Shown here piece by piece: positions 53,843 to 63,891 of a stretch of 64,000 nt of DNA. The stretch's first letter is position 1, and every line of letters begins with the position of its first letter. The translations under genes were made by a program, and so were the position numbers. The notes under the pieces are model-generated. The model saw only the letters and a list, made by a program, of their open reading frames with translations. It did not search any database and was not told where the DNA came from. Source of the DNA: Novosphingobium sp. 9 (lineage in GTDB: Bacteria; Pseudomonadota; Alphaproteobacteria; Sphingomonadales; Sphingomonadaceae); NCBI RefSeq assembly GCF_025340265.1, contig NZ_CP022708.1, positions 395,501 to 459,500 on the forward strand. The letters run 5' to 3'.

Positions 53843-56465
53843 TGCGCGAGGCGGTCCGCACGACCTGCGCCTATTGCGGCGTCGGCTGCGGCATCTCGGC
53901 CACCCCGACCGGTGTGCGCGAGGTGACGATCCGGGGCGACGAAGCGCACCCGGCGAATGCGGGCCGCCTCTGCTCCAAGGGTACGCATCTGGGCGAGACG
54001 GTCGGGCTGACCGGCCGCCTGCTCCACCCGATGATCGGCGAGCGGCGCGTGCGGTGGGACAAGGCGCTGGATCTCGTGGCGAAGCGCTTTCGCGACACCA
54101 TCGCCCGCCATGGGCCGGACAGCGTAGCGTTCTACGTTTCGGGACAGCTGCTGACCGAGGACTATTACGTCGCCAACAAGCTGATGAAGGGCTTCATCGG
54201 CTCGGCCAACATCGACACCAATTCGCGCCTGTGCATGTCCAGCGCGGTGGCCGGCCACACCCGCGCCTTCGGCGAGGACGTGGTGCCCGCCGCTTACGAG
54301 GATCTCGACAAGGCCGACCTTGTCGTACTGATCGGCTCCAACACCGCATGGTGCCACCCGATCGTCTACCAGCGTATCCAGGCCGCGCGCGCCGAACGGG
54401 GCACGAAGCTGATCGTCATCGACCCGCGCCGCACCGAGACGTGCGAGGGCGCCGACCTCCACCTGCCGCTGCGCCCCGGCAGCGACGTCGCGCTGATGAA
54501 CGGCCTCCTCGCATGGCTGGCCGAGCAGGACATGGTCGGGCAAAGTGCGATCAACAGGGCGTTCATGACTGCCCACGTCGAGGTGCCCGAGGGTTTCTGG
54601 GAGCACTTGGCTACCGGACATGACGTGTGGAGCACGGCGAAGACCTGCGACCTCGACCCCGCGCTGCTGCTGAAGTTCTACGAACTGTTCGCCGCCAACC
54701 CGCGCACGGTCACGCTGTTCAGCCAAGGGATCAACCAGTCGATCCGCGGCACCGATCAGGTCAACGCGATCATCAACGTCCACCTCGCGACGGGGCGGAT
54801 CGGCCGGCCGGGCGCGGCGCCGTTCTCGATCACCGGGCAGCCTAATGCGATGGGCGGGCGCGAGGTCGGCGGGCTTGCCTCGACGCTGGCGGCGCACATG
54901 GACTTCGCGCCCGAGAACGTCGCCCGCGTCGGCCGCTTCTGGGCCGCGCCGACGATGGCGACGAAGCCCGGCCTCAAGGCGGTGGAGCTGTTCCGCGCCA
55001 TCGGCGAAGGGCGGATCAAGGCGCTGTGGGTCATGGCGACCAACCCGGCCGTGTCGCTGCCGGACGCCGGAAACGTGCGCGCGGCACTGGAGAAATGCCC
55101 CTTCGTCGTCGTCTCCGATGTCATCGCCAACACCGACACCACTGCCCATGCCGACGTCCGCCTGCCCGCCGCCGCATGGGGGAGAAGGACGGCACCGTCA
55201 CCAATTCGGAACGCACGATCAGCCGCCAGCGTCCGTTCATGGACCTGCCCGGAGAGGCCAAGCCGGACTGGTGGATCGTCAAGGAAGTCGCTCGCCGGAT
55301 GGGCTGGGGCAGCGCTTTCGCCTACGATACGCCCGCCGACATCTGGCGCGAACATGCGCGCCTGACCGCCTATCAAAATGACGGCGCGCGCGTTCTGAAC
55401 CTTGCCACCCATGCCGCGATCGGCAACCTGGCCTATGACGCGATGGAGCCGTTCCGCTGGGGCGGTACGCCCTTTGCCGATGGCCGCTTCCCGACGCCAA
55501 GCGGACGCGCGCGGATGGTCAAGGTCGGGCAGATGGACCTGGAGGCCCCGCTTGCCGACTGGCCGCTGACGCTCAACACCGGACGTTACCGCGACCAGTG
55601 GCATACGATGACCCGCACCGGCCTCGCCCCCAAGCTGGCGCGCCATCGCGAGGAACCGCTGGTCGAGGTCCACCCCGCCGACGCCGCCGCGCTGGAGTTG
55701 CGGGATGGCGATCTGGCCCGCGTCTCGACCCCGCAGGGCCAGAGCACCTTCCGCGTGATGCTCAGCGATGGCCAGCGTCCGGGCGAGATCTTCACGCCGA
55801 TCCACTGGACCGACCAGATTTCCACTGGCGGTCGCACGGGACTGCTGCCGCGTCCGCTGGTTGATCCGCACTCCGGCCAGCCCGGCTTCAAGTCCACCCC
55901 CGCCGCGCTCGCCAGGGTCGAGACCGAGTGGAAGGGCTTCCTCATCCTGCGAGGAGACGAACCCGCCCGTGTCCCCTGCATGTGGGCGACGCGCGTGGCG
56001 GTGCCAGGCGGCGCGCTCTACGAGATCGCGGGCAATGGCGCTGGCGCCCGCATCGAAGCCTGCCTGCCAAAGGGTGAGCGCATCGAAGCCATCGACCATA
56101 CCCGAGGCTCGCGCCGCGTCGCGATCGTGGTCGAAGGCAGGCTGGCGGGCGTGCTGTTCGTCACGCGCACCGGCCTGCTCCCGTCGCGCGACTGGCTGAT
56201 CGGGCAACTCGCGGTCGAGGGCGTCGGCGCGACCGTCCTTGCCGCGCGCGGGCCGGGCAGCCAGCCCGACAAGGGCGCGACCGTCTGCGTCTGCTTCGAC
56301 ATCGGCCTCAACCAGATCGTCGCCGCCATTCGCGCGCAGGCACTGGTGGACGTGCCCGCCATCGGCAAGGCGCTCGGCGCTGGAACCAATTGCGGCTCGT
56401 GCCGCCCCGCGCTTGCCAAGATACTCAGCCAGACCAGTGAGGAGGTCCTCGATGCAGCCGAATGA
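53842..56465 (+). CDS. nasA: Assimilatory nitrate reductase catalytic subunit (frameshifted at 55178-55182)
   Basis: An 874-residue molybdenum enzyme after correction. The N-terminal [4Fe-4S] motif is CAYCGVGCG with a fourth Cys in GRLCSKG. Molybdopterin segments GSNTAWCHPI, FSQGINQS and MATNPAVSLPDAGNV follow. Five G at 55178-55182 need six to read AAAWGEKDGTVTNSER and go on; the remainder, including the BFD-type [2Fe-2S] C-terminus (CVCFDIG and GTNCGSCRPAL), is in the shifted frame. It reduces nitrate to nitrite. It overlaps cobA by 14 bases. Confidence 0.9.
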
Positions 56466-57252
56466 ACTGATCGCCCCCGGTGAAGTCTGGCTGGTCGGTG
56501 CGGGGCCGGGCGATCCGGACCTTCTCACGCGCAAGGCCGAAAAGCTGATCGGAGTGGCGGACATCGTCTTTTACGACGCCCTTGTCGGTGAGGGCGTGCT
56601 CGATCTGATCCCCGATAGTACGGAAAGGGTGAGCGTCGGCAAGCGGTCGGGACGCCATTCCAGGGACCAGCAGACCATCGACGAGATGCTTGTCGCCGCT
56701 GCACTGTCAGGCAAACGCGTAGTCCGTCTCAAGGGCGGCGACCCCGCCATGTTCGCTCGCGCGACCGAGGAAATGACGGCTTTGCGTAAGGCGAAGGTCC
56801 GGGTCCGCATTTGCCCAGGCATCACCGCTGCCAGTGCCGTCGCGGCTTCGGCCGGGATGTCGCTCTCGTTGCGGGGCATCGCGCGCCGGGTGCAGTTCGT
56901 CACCGCGCATAGCCGCAACGGTCAGGCGCTCGATCTGGACTGGCACTCGCTCGCCGATCCTGCCTGTACGCTGGCGGTCTATATGGGCCGGGAAGCCGCT
57001 CCCGAACTGAGCATGGCCCTGATCGCCGCCGGTTTACCGGGCTCGACCCCCGCCCTGATCACCTGCGACGCATCCTTGCCGCAGGAACAGCAGTTGCGCA
57101 CCCGGCTGGACCTGCTGCCGCTGGTCGCCCAGGCCTTTGCCGAGGATCGACCGACCCTGATCCTGATCGGAGAGGCCGTGGCACAGGCTGACGGCATGGT
57201 GCCCATCGGTTCGGCAGCGACGTTGCCTCTGCCGTTTTCGGTCGCGGAGTAG
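56452..57252 (+). CDS. cobA: Uroporphyrinogen-III C-methyltransferase
   Basis: A 266-residue SUMT: GEVWLVGAGPGDPDLLTRKA at the N-terminus, VVRLKGGDPAMFARATEE, and ICPGITAASAVAASAG. It makes precorrin-2 for siroheme, the NirB cofactor, which explains its position. Only the methyltransferase domain is present; the CysG-type dehydrogenase/chelatase is not in this window. Start inside the end of nasA. Confidence 0.92.
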   Translation: MQPNELIAPGEVWLVGAGPGDPDLLTRKAEKLIGVADIVFYDALVGEGVLDLIPDSTERVSVGKRSGRHSRDQQTIDEMLVAAALSGKRVVRLKGGDPAMFARATEEMTALRKAKVRVRICPGITAASAVAASAGMSLSLRGIARRVQFVTAHSRNGQALDLDWHSLADPACTLAVYMGREAAPELSMALIAAGLPGSTPALITCDASLPQEQQLRTRLDLLPLVAQAFAEDRPTLILIGEAVAQADGMVPIGSAATLPLPFSVAE

Positions 57253-57256
57253 AGGC

Positions 57257-58480
57257 ATGGCCACGGCACCCGAACTGCCCTGCTACGCCGCCACGACGTT
57301 CGACGCCGCCCAGGCGATCGTCAGGCAAAGCTGCTCGCCACTGGGGATGGAATGGGTTCCGCTGGCGAAGGCCGGCCGCCGGATCCTCGCAGGCGACGCC
57401 GTCGCCCGAATTGATTCACCGCGCCGGGACAGCGCGGCGATGGACGGGTTCGCCATTCGCTCCGTGGACCTGATCAGCGACCTTGCACGGCTCGTGCTGC
57501 AAGGGGAAAGCGCAGCCGGTGGCGGCCAGCCGCTCCCTCTGCGTCCCGGTGCCGCGATGCGCATCTCCACCGGCGCGCCGATGCCGGTCGGGGCGGACCG
57601 GGTCGTGATGGGCGAACACGCGCGTATCGACGGCAGGTTCGTGATCCTCCCGCGCACCTCGGGCAAGCCGCATGTCCGGCCGCGTGCATCCGACTTTGCG
57701 AAAGGCACGAGGTTGTTGCCTGCGGGCACCTGTATCGACCCTCGCGCCATGATGGTGGCAGCCGCAGCCGACATCGACACGCTCCCGGTATGGCGACAGC
57801 CGCGGCTGCGGGTGCTGACCAATGGCGATGAACTCGTGCCCCCAGGCAGCGCCGCGCCGGATATCGATACGATTCCTGACAGCCTGAGCGAGGCGCTGCT
57901 GCTGATGGCGCGCCAATGGGGTGCAAAACCGATGGGCAGCCAGCGATCGAGGGACCGGATGGATGAGTTCCGTGCAAAGGCAATGTCAGCTCTGGAAGAA
58001 ACGGACCTGCTCGTCATTGCCGGTGGCGCTTCGCACGGGCACCGGGATATGGCACGGGCAGCGTTTGCGCCGCTCGGCTTGCGACTGGCCTTTGCCGGGG
58101 TTGCGATGAAGCCCGGCAAGCCGTTGTGGTATGGCAGGATCGGGTGCACGCATGTGCTGGGTTTGCCGGGGAATCCTACAGCCGCGATGACGACGGCTCG
58201 CTTGTTTCTGGCGCCGATGATCTGCGCGCTGTCCGGTGCGGGTTTTGATCACGCCCTGCAATGGAGCCTGCGCCGTTTGCTCCACGATGCGCCATCCGGC
58301 AGCGATCGCGACCAGTTCCTGTGTGCGACCGGAGAAAGCGCAGGAAATGGTGTGAGCATCATCAAACGACAGGAGGCATCGGCACAGATGATGCTCGCTC
58401 AGGCGGACCTGCTGGTGGAGCGTCTCGCGCATTGTGCATCGATGGAGGCAGGTTCCGAGGTACGTTGCCTGCGCTTTTGA
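57257..58480 (+). CDS. moeA: Molybdopterin molybdotransferase
   Basis: A 407-residue MoeA: RDSAAMDGFAIRS near residue 55, MRISTGAPMPVGADRVV, and the catalytic region AGGASHGHRDM with LPGNPTAAM. It inserts molybdate to make the cofactor for NasA. In AGGASHGHRDM a His-Arg stands where GGVSVGDYD is usual, so this is a divergent paralogue found in nitrate clusters and may depend on a second MoeA elsewhere. Last gene of the nitrate operon. Confidence 0.88.
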   Translation: MATAPELPCYAATTFDAAQAIVRQSCSPLGMEWVPLAKAGRRILAGDAVARIDSPRRDSAAMDGFAIRSVDLISDLARLVLQGESAAGGGQPLPLRPGAAMRISTGAPMPVGADRVVMGEHARIDGRFVILPRTSGKPHVRPRASDFAKGTRLLPAGTCIDPRAMMVAAAADIDTLPVWRQPRLRVLTNGDELVPPGSAAPDIDTIPDSLSEALLLMARQWGAKPMGSQRSRDRMDEFRAKAMSALEETDLLVIAGGASHGHRDMARAAFAPLGLRLAFAGVAMKPGKPLWYGRIGCTHVLGLPGNPTAAMTTARLFLAPMICALSGAGFDHALQWSLRRLLHDAPSGSDRDQFLCATGESAGNGVSIIKRQEASAQMMLAQADLLVERLAHCASMEAGSEVRCLRF

Positions 58481-58676
58481 TATGAGGGGGCTGCCGGTGG
58501 CCAATCGTGCCGCTTTCGGGTCTGACGAAGCCGGTGTGCTGATTAACGGGATACTTTTCATCGGGCATGTCCATACCGCGTGGTGGACTTAATGCTACTT
58601 TGACATACGCTCGAGAGAACGGGTTCGAATGGGTGATGCCGGCATCGGCCTATACCTTCCCGCTCCCTTCCAACTT

Positions 58677-59141
58677 TCAACGACCGCTGGCGACTTCGCC
58701 GGTTTCTAGGCCGCCGCTGCCAACGGAGGCTTGTAATCCGTCTTGTTCGTATGCGGTACGTGCCATCTTCTTCGTCAGCGCGACAGTGCGAACCAGCATG
58801 CGCGCCCCAGGCTTCGTCGAGTGCCCCACGGTGGCTCGCTTGCTGCACTACGGAGCTACTGCTGCTGATAGGCAATCGCCTGAATATAGGTTCGCCAATC
58901 CTTGATGTCCGGCCAAGCTTTGTTGTGTCTCCTGTAAATCTTTGTAGTGGGCTGGCCCAAAGCCCCGGCAATGTTGGAACGTCTCTGTTAGCAGTGCCAT
59001 CGGACCGATCACGGTGACTTTGATCGATCCGATGGCAGGGATGTTCATCAGCCGTCGAGCAACCTTATTCTCGCGGGCGCTCCGTGTAATCTCCTTGTCG
59101 AGTCCGGCAATTTTACGGTCAGGCTCATCGACCATGTCCAA
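58677..59141 (-). pseudogene. IS110-family transposase remnant
   Basis: The C-terminal half of an IS110/IS1111-type transposase is spread over several frames: ARENKVARRLMNIPAIGSIK (from 59141), then KLGRTSRIGEPIFRRLPI and SSSVVQQASHRGALDEAW in a second frame, then LVRTVALTKKMARTAYEQDG in a third, ending at 58677. At least two frameshifts and no N-terminal catalytic half, so it is dead. Confidence 0.7.
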
Positions 59142-59420
59142 GGAAGGTACCTGACGATTTCAATGGTGGGTTTACCAATGTCGGGGTGCTCTCCTGATCT
59201 TGCCGCCCGCGTAGCAGCGACTGACGGCGTTGTGGTCCAGTCACGTGAAGTATTTGATTGTCTTAGTAAGTATAAAAATTTTCTGCTGACGTCGATAAGG
59301 TTCGGTATCGATTTTGAATACTGTTAATTGGCCATTTTAAAGGTGAAGAAAATCATATTTCAACATGATGATTGCTTAATATTTATCATTTTCGTTAATT
59401 TATTTCGTGGCGAAGATTTC
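59142..59420. other. AT-rich gap, nothing recognised
   Basis: About 280 bases, clearly poorer in GC than the surroundings around 59260-59400. No gene, repeat or terminator with a T tail was identified. It probably belongs to the same insertion scar as the IS110 remnant. Confidence 0.35.
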
Positions 59421-60733
59421 CTATCTCCAGAACAGCGCCTTGCGACCCGATCTTGCGCGTTTCCTCCACAGGTCGATGTACATCCACAGCCCCGAGGCCG
59501 ATAGAAAGACGAGCGAAATTCCCGCCAGCAGATCGAGCATCCGCGCCGGCAAACCGAGCAGTTCGCCGGAATGGAAGTGCTTCATCCACTCATGCACATC
59601 GGTTCCGAAGGGGAAGGCCGACCTGGGATAAAGCGGTGAACTGAGCCCTTGTCGCTGGCCATTGGCGGTGTTGTAGACGAGTTGGCGCGTGGGATCGGTT
59701 GCGGTGACGACCGCGCCTTCGGCCTGGCCGTACCAGATGCGGGCGCGGATGGCGCGGATCGGTGTGTCGGGCTCTTGCGCTCTGAACGCACGCATTGTGC
59801 TTCGTGCGACGGTGGCGGCCTGCGCATCGCTGATCGCCAGTGTTTCGGGCGGGGGCGGTGGCGGTTGAAGGTGGCATAGGCGCTCTCGAACCCGATCCAG
59901 GTGCCGCTGAAGGCGACAAGGATGAGCAGTACGGATGCGGCCACCGAAACGCCGCGATGCAGCGAGCGCCATCTGTCCGAAGTCATCCAGAACATGCCGG
60001 GTCGCTTGATCTTGCGACGCTGCTTGAGCAGGCGGAAATACATGACCAGCCCGGTGACGATCAGGGCAGACATGGCAAGGCCGCACAGCAGTTCGATATA
60101 GACGCCGGGCACGTCGCGCAGGCCAAAGAAGTTTGGTCCCCAGAAACGATGCCATTGCTTGAGCGTCTGGCGCAGCGAGGGGGCCGGGTAGGCGCCGCGC
60201 ACGTCGATGGGCGCGACCTGTCGCCCGGTCGCGATATCGAATGCGAGCGCTGAAACCGGTGTCCCCATGCGGCGGGGGTCGGGCGGGGCGCCGGGATCGG
60301 CATAGGCAACCTGACCGACGACGCGCCCGTCCACCATGCGCAGTTCGACGAAGGCCGGGGTCATGTCGGGCCGCACCTCATGGAAGTGGGTGAGCGCGAG
60401 GGAAAAGCCGCGCGCGACGTCGACATTGGCCGGTAGCGAGGCAGAGCTCCAGTCTGCGCGTGTGACCGCAGAGTAGAACCCGTTGCCGAACCGACCTTCA
60501 TTGATCGACTGCATCGTTGGGTCGCTCTCGGGCTTGCCGGTAAGCAGTGCCGTCAGGTCCAGCGTCTGGATCAGGGTTCCGGTCACGCCGATATAGAGCA
60601 GGAACAGGCAGGCGATGAGCGAGAGCACCCGGTGCACGGTGCGCATTTCGATCGACTTGCCGCTTCGTCTGGCAACGGGCGGGGCAGCGGCCTTCCGGAC
60701 GGGCGCGGGCGGGGAAGGGTTGAGGTCTGGCAA
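59421..60733 (-). CDS. PepSY-associated membrane protein (frameshifted at 59851-59855)
   Basis: A 437-residue inner-membrane protein after correction. A first helix (VLSLIACLFLLYIGVTGTLI) is followed by a periplasmic PepSY-type domain with DIATGRQVAPIDVRG and FWGPNFFGLRDVPG, two more helices, then a second periplasmic part and a last helix (AGISLVFLSASGLWMYIDL). Five G at 59851-59855 (C on the coding strand) need six to join the halves at RPPPET. This type often accompanies TonB receptors as a ferric reductase-like protein; none is adjacent here. Confidence 0.78.
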
Positions 60734-60802
60734 AGGTGGGCACTCCCTTTGCCCTGAGCGGCGCGACGGACGAGGCGCAACGCTCAGGGGCTGAGACTGA
60801 AA

Positions 60803-62545
60803 TTACTGGCGGGTGGTGGTGCAATCGATCGATGTGGCCGTGGCGGTGCACCAGCGCATGTATCCGGGCTTGTAGAATCCGGCGCCGGGCCAGTTTCCGA
60901 GACCGGCCGGGGCCGGATGTGCAGCGCCCTTCACGAAATTGGCGGCAACCCGGACATCACCTTTCCCGGTGTATTGCGCGATGTAGGGGTAGGGGTAGAT
61001 CGGCCGGGTCAGGTCGGGCGCGGCGAGGGTGGCCTGACGCGGTCCCGCCCCTTGCTCCATTCCCGGCCCGCGCGGACGGTGAACCCCGGCAAGCGCTGCC
61101 GGTGCGATCCCGCGCTCGACCCACAGCATAAGCGGTTCGAGCAGGTCGCTGATCACAGGGCCATCGCCGCCGCCGCAATGGTAGACGCCGGGCAGCACGT
61201 AGAAGCGGACGAAACCGTCGACCGTCTTCTCGCCCATCTGGCTTTGCAGCGCCTGATAATAGAGGACGGACTGGTGAACCATGACGTTGGTATCGGCCAA
61301 TGCCATCCAAAGGATCAGCTTGTGTCCCGCCTTGGCATAGCCCGAAAGGTCCGGGTTGGTGCCGTCGTGAAGATAGCTGTACTTGGTCGTGGCCTCGAAC
61401 GAGGCATGATCGAAGGTCAGATCCTTCAGTTTCCAGGAGGCTGGCAATGCTGGCAGGCTGTAGTGCGAGCGGATGGCCTTTTCCGTGGCCTTGCGCGCTT
61501 CTTCCGGTCCGTTGAAGGGGCCATTGCCGGGAACGATCGTCGCCGTCCAGGCGAGTTCCGATCCGGGCAGGACGCCGCCGGGAGTGAGCTTGCGCCCCGC
61601 CTTGTCATGCGCGCCGCGATAGATTTCCTGTGCGACATGGATCTGCGCCGGGGTCAGGCAGGTGGCGGGCTCCTGGCCCGGCCTGCACTCTACCACGGCA
61701 ATGTCGGGGTGGCAGGCATAGGGCAGCGAGACGATGCCGTCCGTGGCTCCATCCGCCGCATCGCACTGGTCCAGCACTGCCTTGTGCAGGATCGGCAGCT
61801 TGTCGGCAGTCAGGATCGGGGCGCCGTCGGGACCGGTGTTGGTCATCACGTTCCACGCGGTGAACAGGCCGTTGTTGACGGTGGTGTTGATGGGCGGGCA
61901 GCCCGCGCCGATCCCGTCGAAATCGAGCGGGAAGCGCTGCGCCTCGATCATGCCTTCGCGTGCCGGGTTAGAGCAGGCGTTGTAGTAGGAGAAGCGGGGT
62001 TTGCGGCCATAGAATCTGGCGATCAGCGCCTTGGCGGCCAGAACCTGCAGGTGCATCCCGCGATACCCGGCATTGACCTCGCCGCGATAGTCGTTGGCCA
62101 GCAGGTCTTCGTTATCCCGTCGGCCCAGATCTTCCCATGATACGGTCGCGAAGCGATCCAGCTTCATCCCCGAAGCGGTCTGAGCGCCGGGACCTCCGCC
62201 GAACAGCAGGCGCTGCGTCCATACGTCGGTCGGCAGGTGCAGTTCAAAATGGGCGTAGTTGTCGACCGAGACCTTGGCCGAGCAATAGGGAGCGGTTCCC
62301 GGTTCATCGACGATACTGGCAGCATCGACGTGGGCCACAGCACCGACGGTTTGCGAAACGTCGGTCGACGTCAGTGCGGCGCAGGCCATCTGCGGCTTGA
62401 TCACGGCCAGATCGAGTGGCTCTGCGATGGGTGCGCGGGCCTGAGGCGGCGCGGGCTGATCCGAATGGGCGCTCTGGGTGAAAAGCAACAGCATCGAGGC
62501 TGCTCCCACGATCGCTCCGAAACCGAGTTTCGACCGGTGTTTCAT
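60803..62545 (-). CDS. Tannase/feruloyl-esterase family hydrolase
   Basis: A 580-residue secreted hydrolase. ATG at 62545 has GGAGGG eight bases upstream and gives a signal peptide (SAHS). The nucleophile motif, usually GCSxGG, reads YNACSNPAREG: the Ser after Cys is kept but the glycines are not. Acidic residue in LADTNVMVHQ and His in GVYHCGGGDGP complete the triad, and the Cys pair flanking Ser and His (forming the family disulfide) is present. It would cleave esters of phenolic acids; the variant elbow makes the substrate uncertain. Confidence 0.82.
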   Translation of the reverse strand: MKHRSKLGFGAIVGAASMLLLFTQSAHSDQPAPPQARAPIAEPLDLAVIKPQMACAALTSTDVSQTVGAVAHVDAASIVDEPGTAPYCSAKVSVDNYAHFELHLPTDVWTQRLLFGGGPGAQTASGMKLDRFATVSWEDLGRRDNEDLLANDYRGEVNAGYRGMHLQVLAAKALIARFYGRKPRFSYYNACSNPAREGMIEAQRFPLDFDGIGAGCPPINTTVNNGLFTAWNVMTNTGPDGAPILTADKLPILHKAVLDQCDAADGATDGIVSLPYACHPDIAVVECRPGQEPATCLTPAQIHVAQEIYRGAHDKAGRKLTPGGVLPGSELAWTATIVPGNGPFNGPEEARKATEKAIRSHYSLPALPASWKLKDLTFDHASFEATTKYSYLHDGTNPDLSGYAKAGHKLILWMALADTNVMVHQSVLYYQALQSQMGEKTVDGFVRFYVLPGVYHCGGGDGPVISDLLEPLMLWVERGIAPAALAGVHRPRGPGMEQGAGPRQATLAAPDLTRPIYPYPYIAQYTGKGDVRVAANFVKGAAHPAPAGLGNWPGAGFYKPGYMRWCTATATSIDCTTTRQ

Positions 62546-62570
62546 TGTCATATCCCTCCCAATTGTCGGC

Positions 62571-63694
62571 TTATTTCGCCGCCGAGGCCGGTGTGAATGT
62601 GTAGCGCCACGACCAGCGCTGCTGCGCGCCGGGGGCGACGTGGATGGCCGTGAACGGCTCGACGGCCACGGCATGGCGGATCGACCAGAGCACGGTGCGC
62701 ACCAGCGGCGTATCCGTCTGCATGGTAATGCTGGCCCCGTTCGCGCCGGTGACGCGGAAGGCTCCGGGGGCGCGGCCTTCTTTTCGCCCTGAGCAGGCAG
62801 TTGCACGCGGTCTCCCGGCTGCAGCGGGGCGATATAGCGAAGCGTGTTTCCTTCGACGCGCGCCAGCGCGGGCGGTGGTGCGGAACCGGTGATCGGAAAG
62901 GGAAACTCTGCTTTCACACCCGGACCGATCCCGGCATCGTCGAACCGCGCGAGATTGTGGTTGTAGACCTGCGTGTCGATCGGCTTGCTGCCGATGTTGC
63001 GCAACCGGTGCGCGATGGTCATGACCCCGCCGGGCGCGAGGCTGACGGTTTTTTCGTATTCGTAGCCGAACCCTGTCGCGTCCGGCAGCAGGCGCTGGAT
63101 GAAGGTGATGCGGTCCTTGGCCCGCCGTACCGTCCACCGACCGCCGTCGACGATCGCGTATGGCCGGAAGTGATCGTAGGGCTGAATATCCGGCTTGCGC
63201 AGGCGCCCGACGCCGATCTTGATGAAGGTCCCGCCGACCGGCGCGGCATTGTAGCCCGGAACGGTCTCGCCATCACGGTTGGCGAACTCCTCGGCAGGCC
63301 CGGTCCCGGCATTGAGCGGGTTGACCACGATGCCGCTCGGCAGATCCGCAAAGTCATGGATGTCGGGTGCGAGGGCATCGAACCAGGGGCCGTAGAACTG
63401 CGATCCGTTCATGGTGACGCGGGTAATCATCCCCGACCAGTCGAAACGGGTTCCGCGATAGAAACCGCTTCTGGCATCGGGCAGGGCAATGCGAACTTGC
63501 AGGCCGGAACGGTTCAGGACGATACCGGGAGCGGTTTCAGGATCGGGCGCAGGCCCCAAATCGGCGGGCGCGTGATGCGAACCGGTCTGCGCAAGGGCCG
63601 CCGAAGCGAGACCCAGCGTGGCGGCGAGCGCGGCCACCAACCGTGCGCGTTGCACGGTCGTTGGCTGCCGACATGACTGGCGCGTGGCGATCAT
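62571..63694 (-). CDS. Secreted beta-sandwich (aldose-epimerase-like) protein (frameshifted at 62766-62770)
   Basis: A 374-residue protein after correction, with a signal peptide (AALAQ). The body resembles galactose-mutarotase-like folds: DARSGFYRGTRFDWSGMITR, GTFIKIGVGRLRKPD, and MTIAHRLRNIGSKPIDTQVY. Five G at 62766-62770 (C on the coding strand) need six for the end to read PGAFRVTGANGASI through to a stop at 62571. Uncorrected, the frame runs into the tannase as a false 963-residue fusion. It is 25 bases upstream of the tannase gene, so the two are probably an operon for a plant phenolic or glycoside. Confidence 0.72.
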
Positions 63695-63891
63695 TTTCCT
63701 CTCCCCGTCCGCGACATCGCGGCTTTTCCCTGGTCCGTCCGGAAAGACTGGAAGGACGGCCTGTCAAGGATGGGTAGGAGGTTCGGCCAAACCGAAAATG
63801 AACGGCTCGGGAAAGCGAGGCGTGATGGCGGGATATGCACGGTCCCGCCATGGATTGCAGCGGGTGGCTGAACTGCGCGTGCCTGTGGAGA

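Noticed and set aside
53392..55149. Long minus-strand open frame of 585 codons opposite nirD/nasA
   Set aside because: High-GC antisense shadow of a clearly coding strand; no family resemblance, composition dominated by Arg, His and Gly.
54756..56564. Long minus-strand open frame of 602 codons opposite nasA
   Set aside because: Same reason: antisense shadow of nasA with no recognisable domain.
60917..62140. Plus-strand open frame of 407 codons opposite the tannase gene
   Set aside because: Antisense shadow; the minus strand carries a secreted hydrolase with a complete triad.
60803..63694. A 963-residue fusion of a mutarotase-like domain with a tannase
   Set aside because: Between the domains is a low-complexity Arg/Pro/Ser stretch typical of wrong-frame translation; adding one base gives a proper stop at 62571 and the tannase has its own ribosome binding site and signal peptide.
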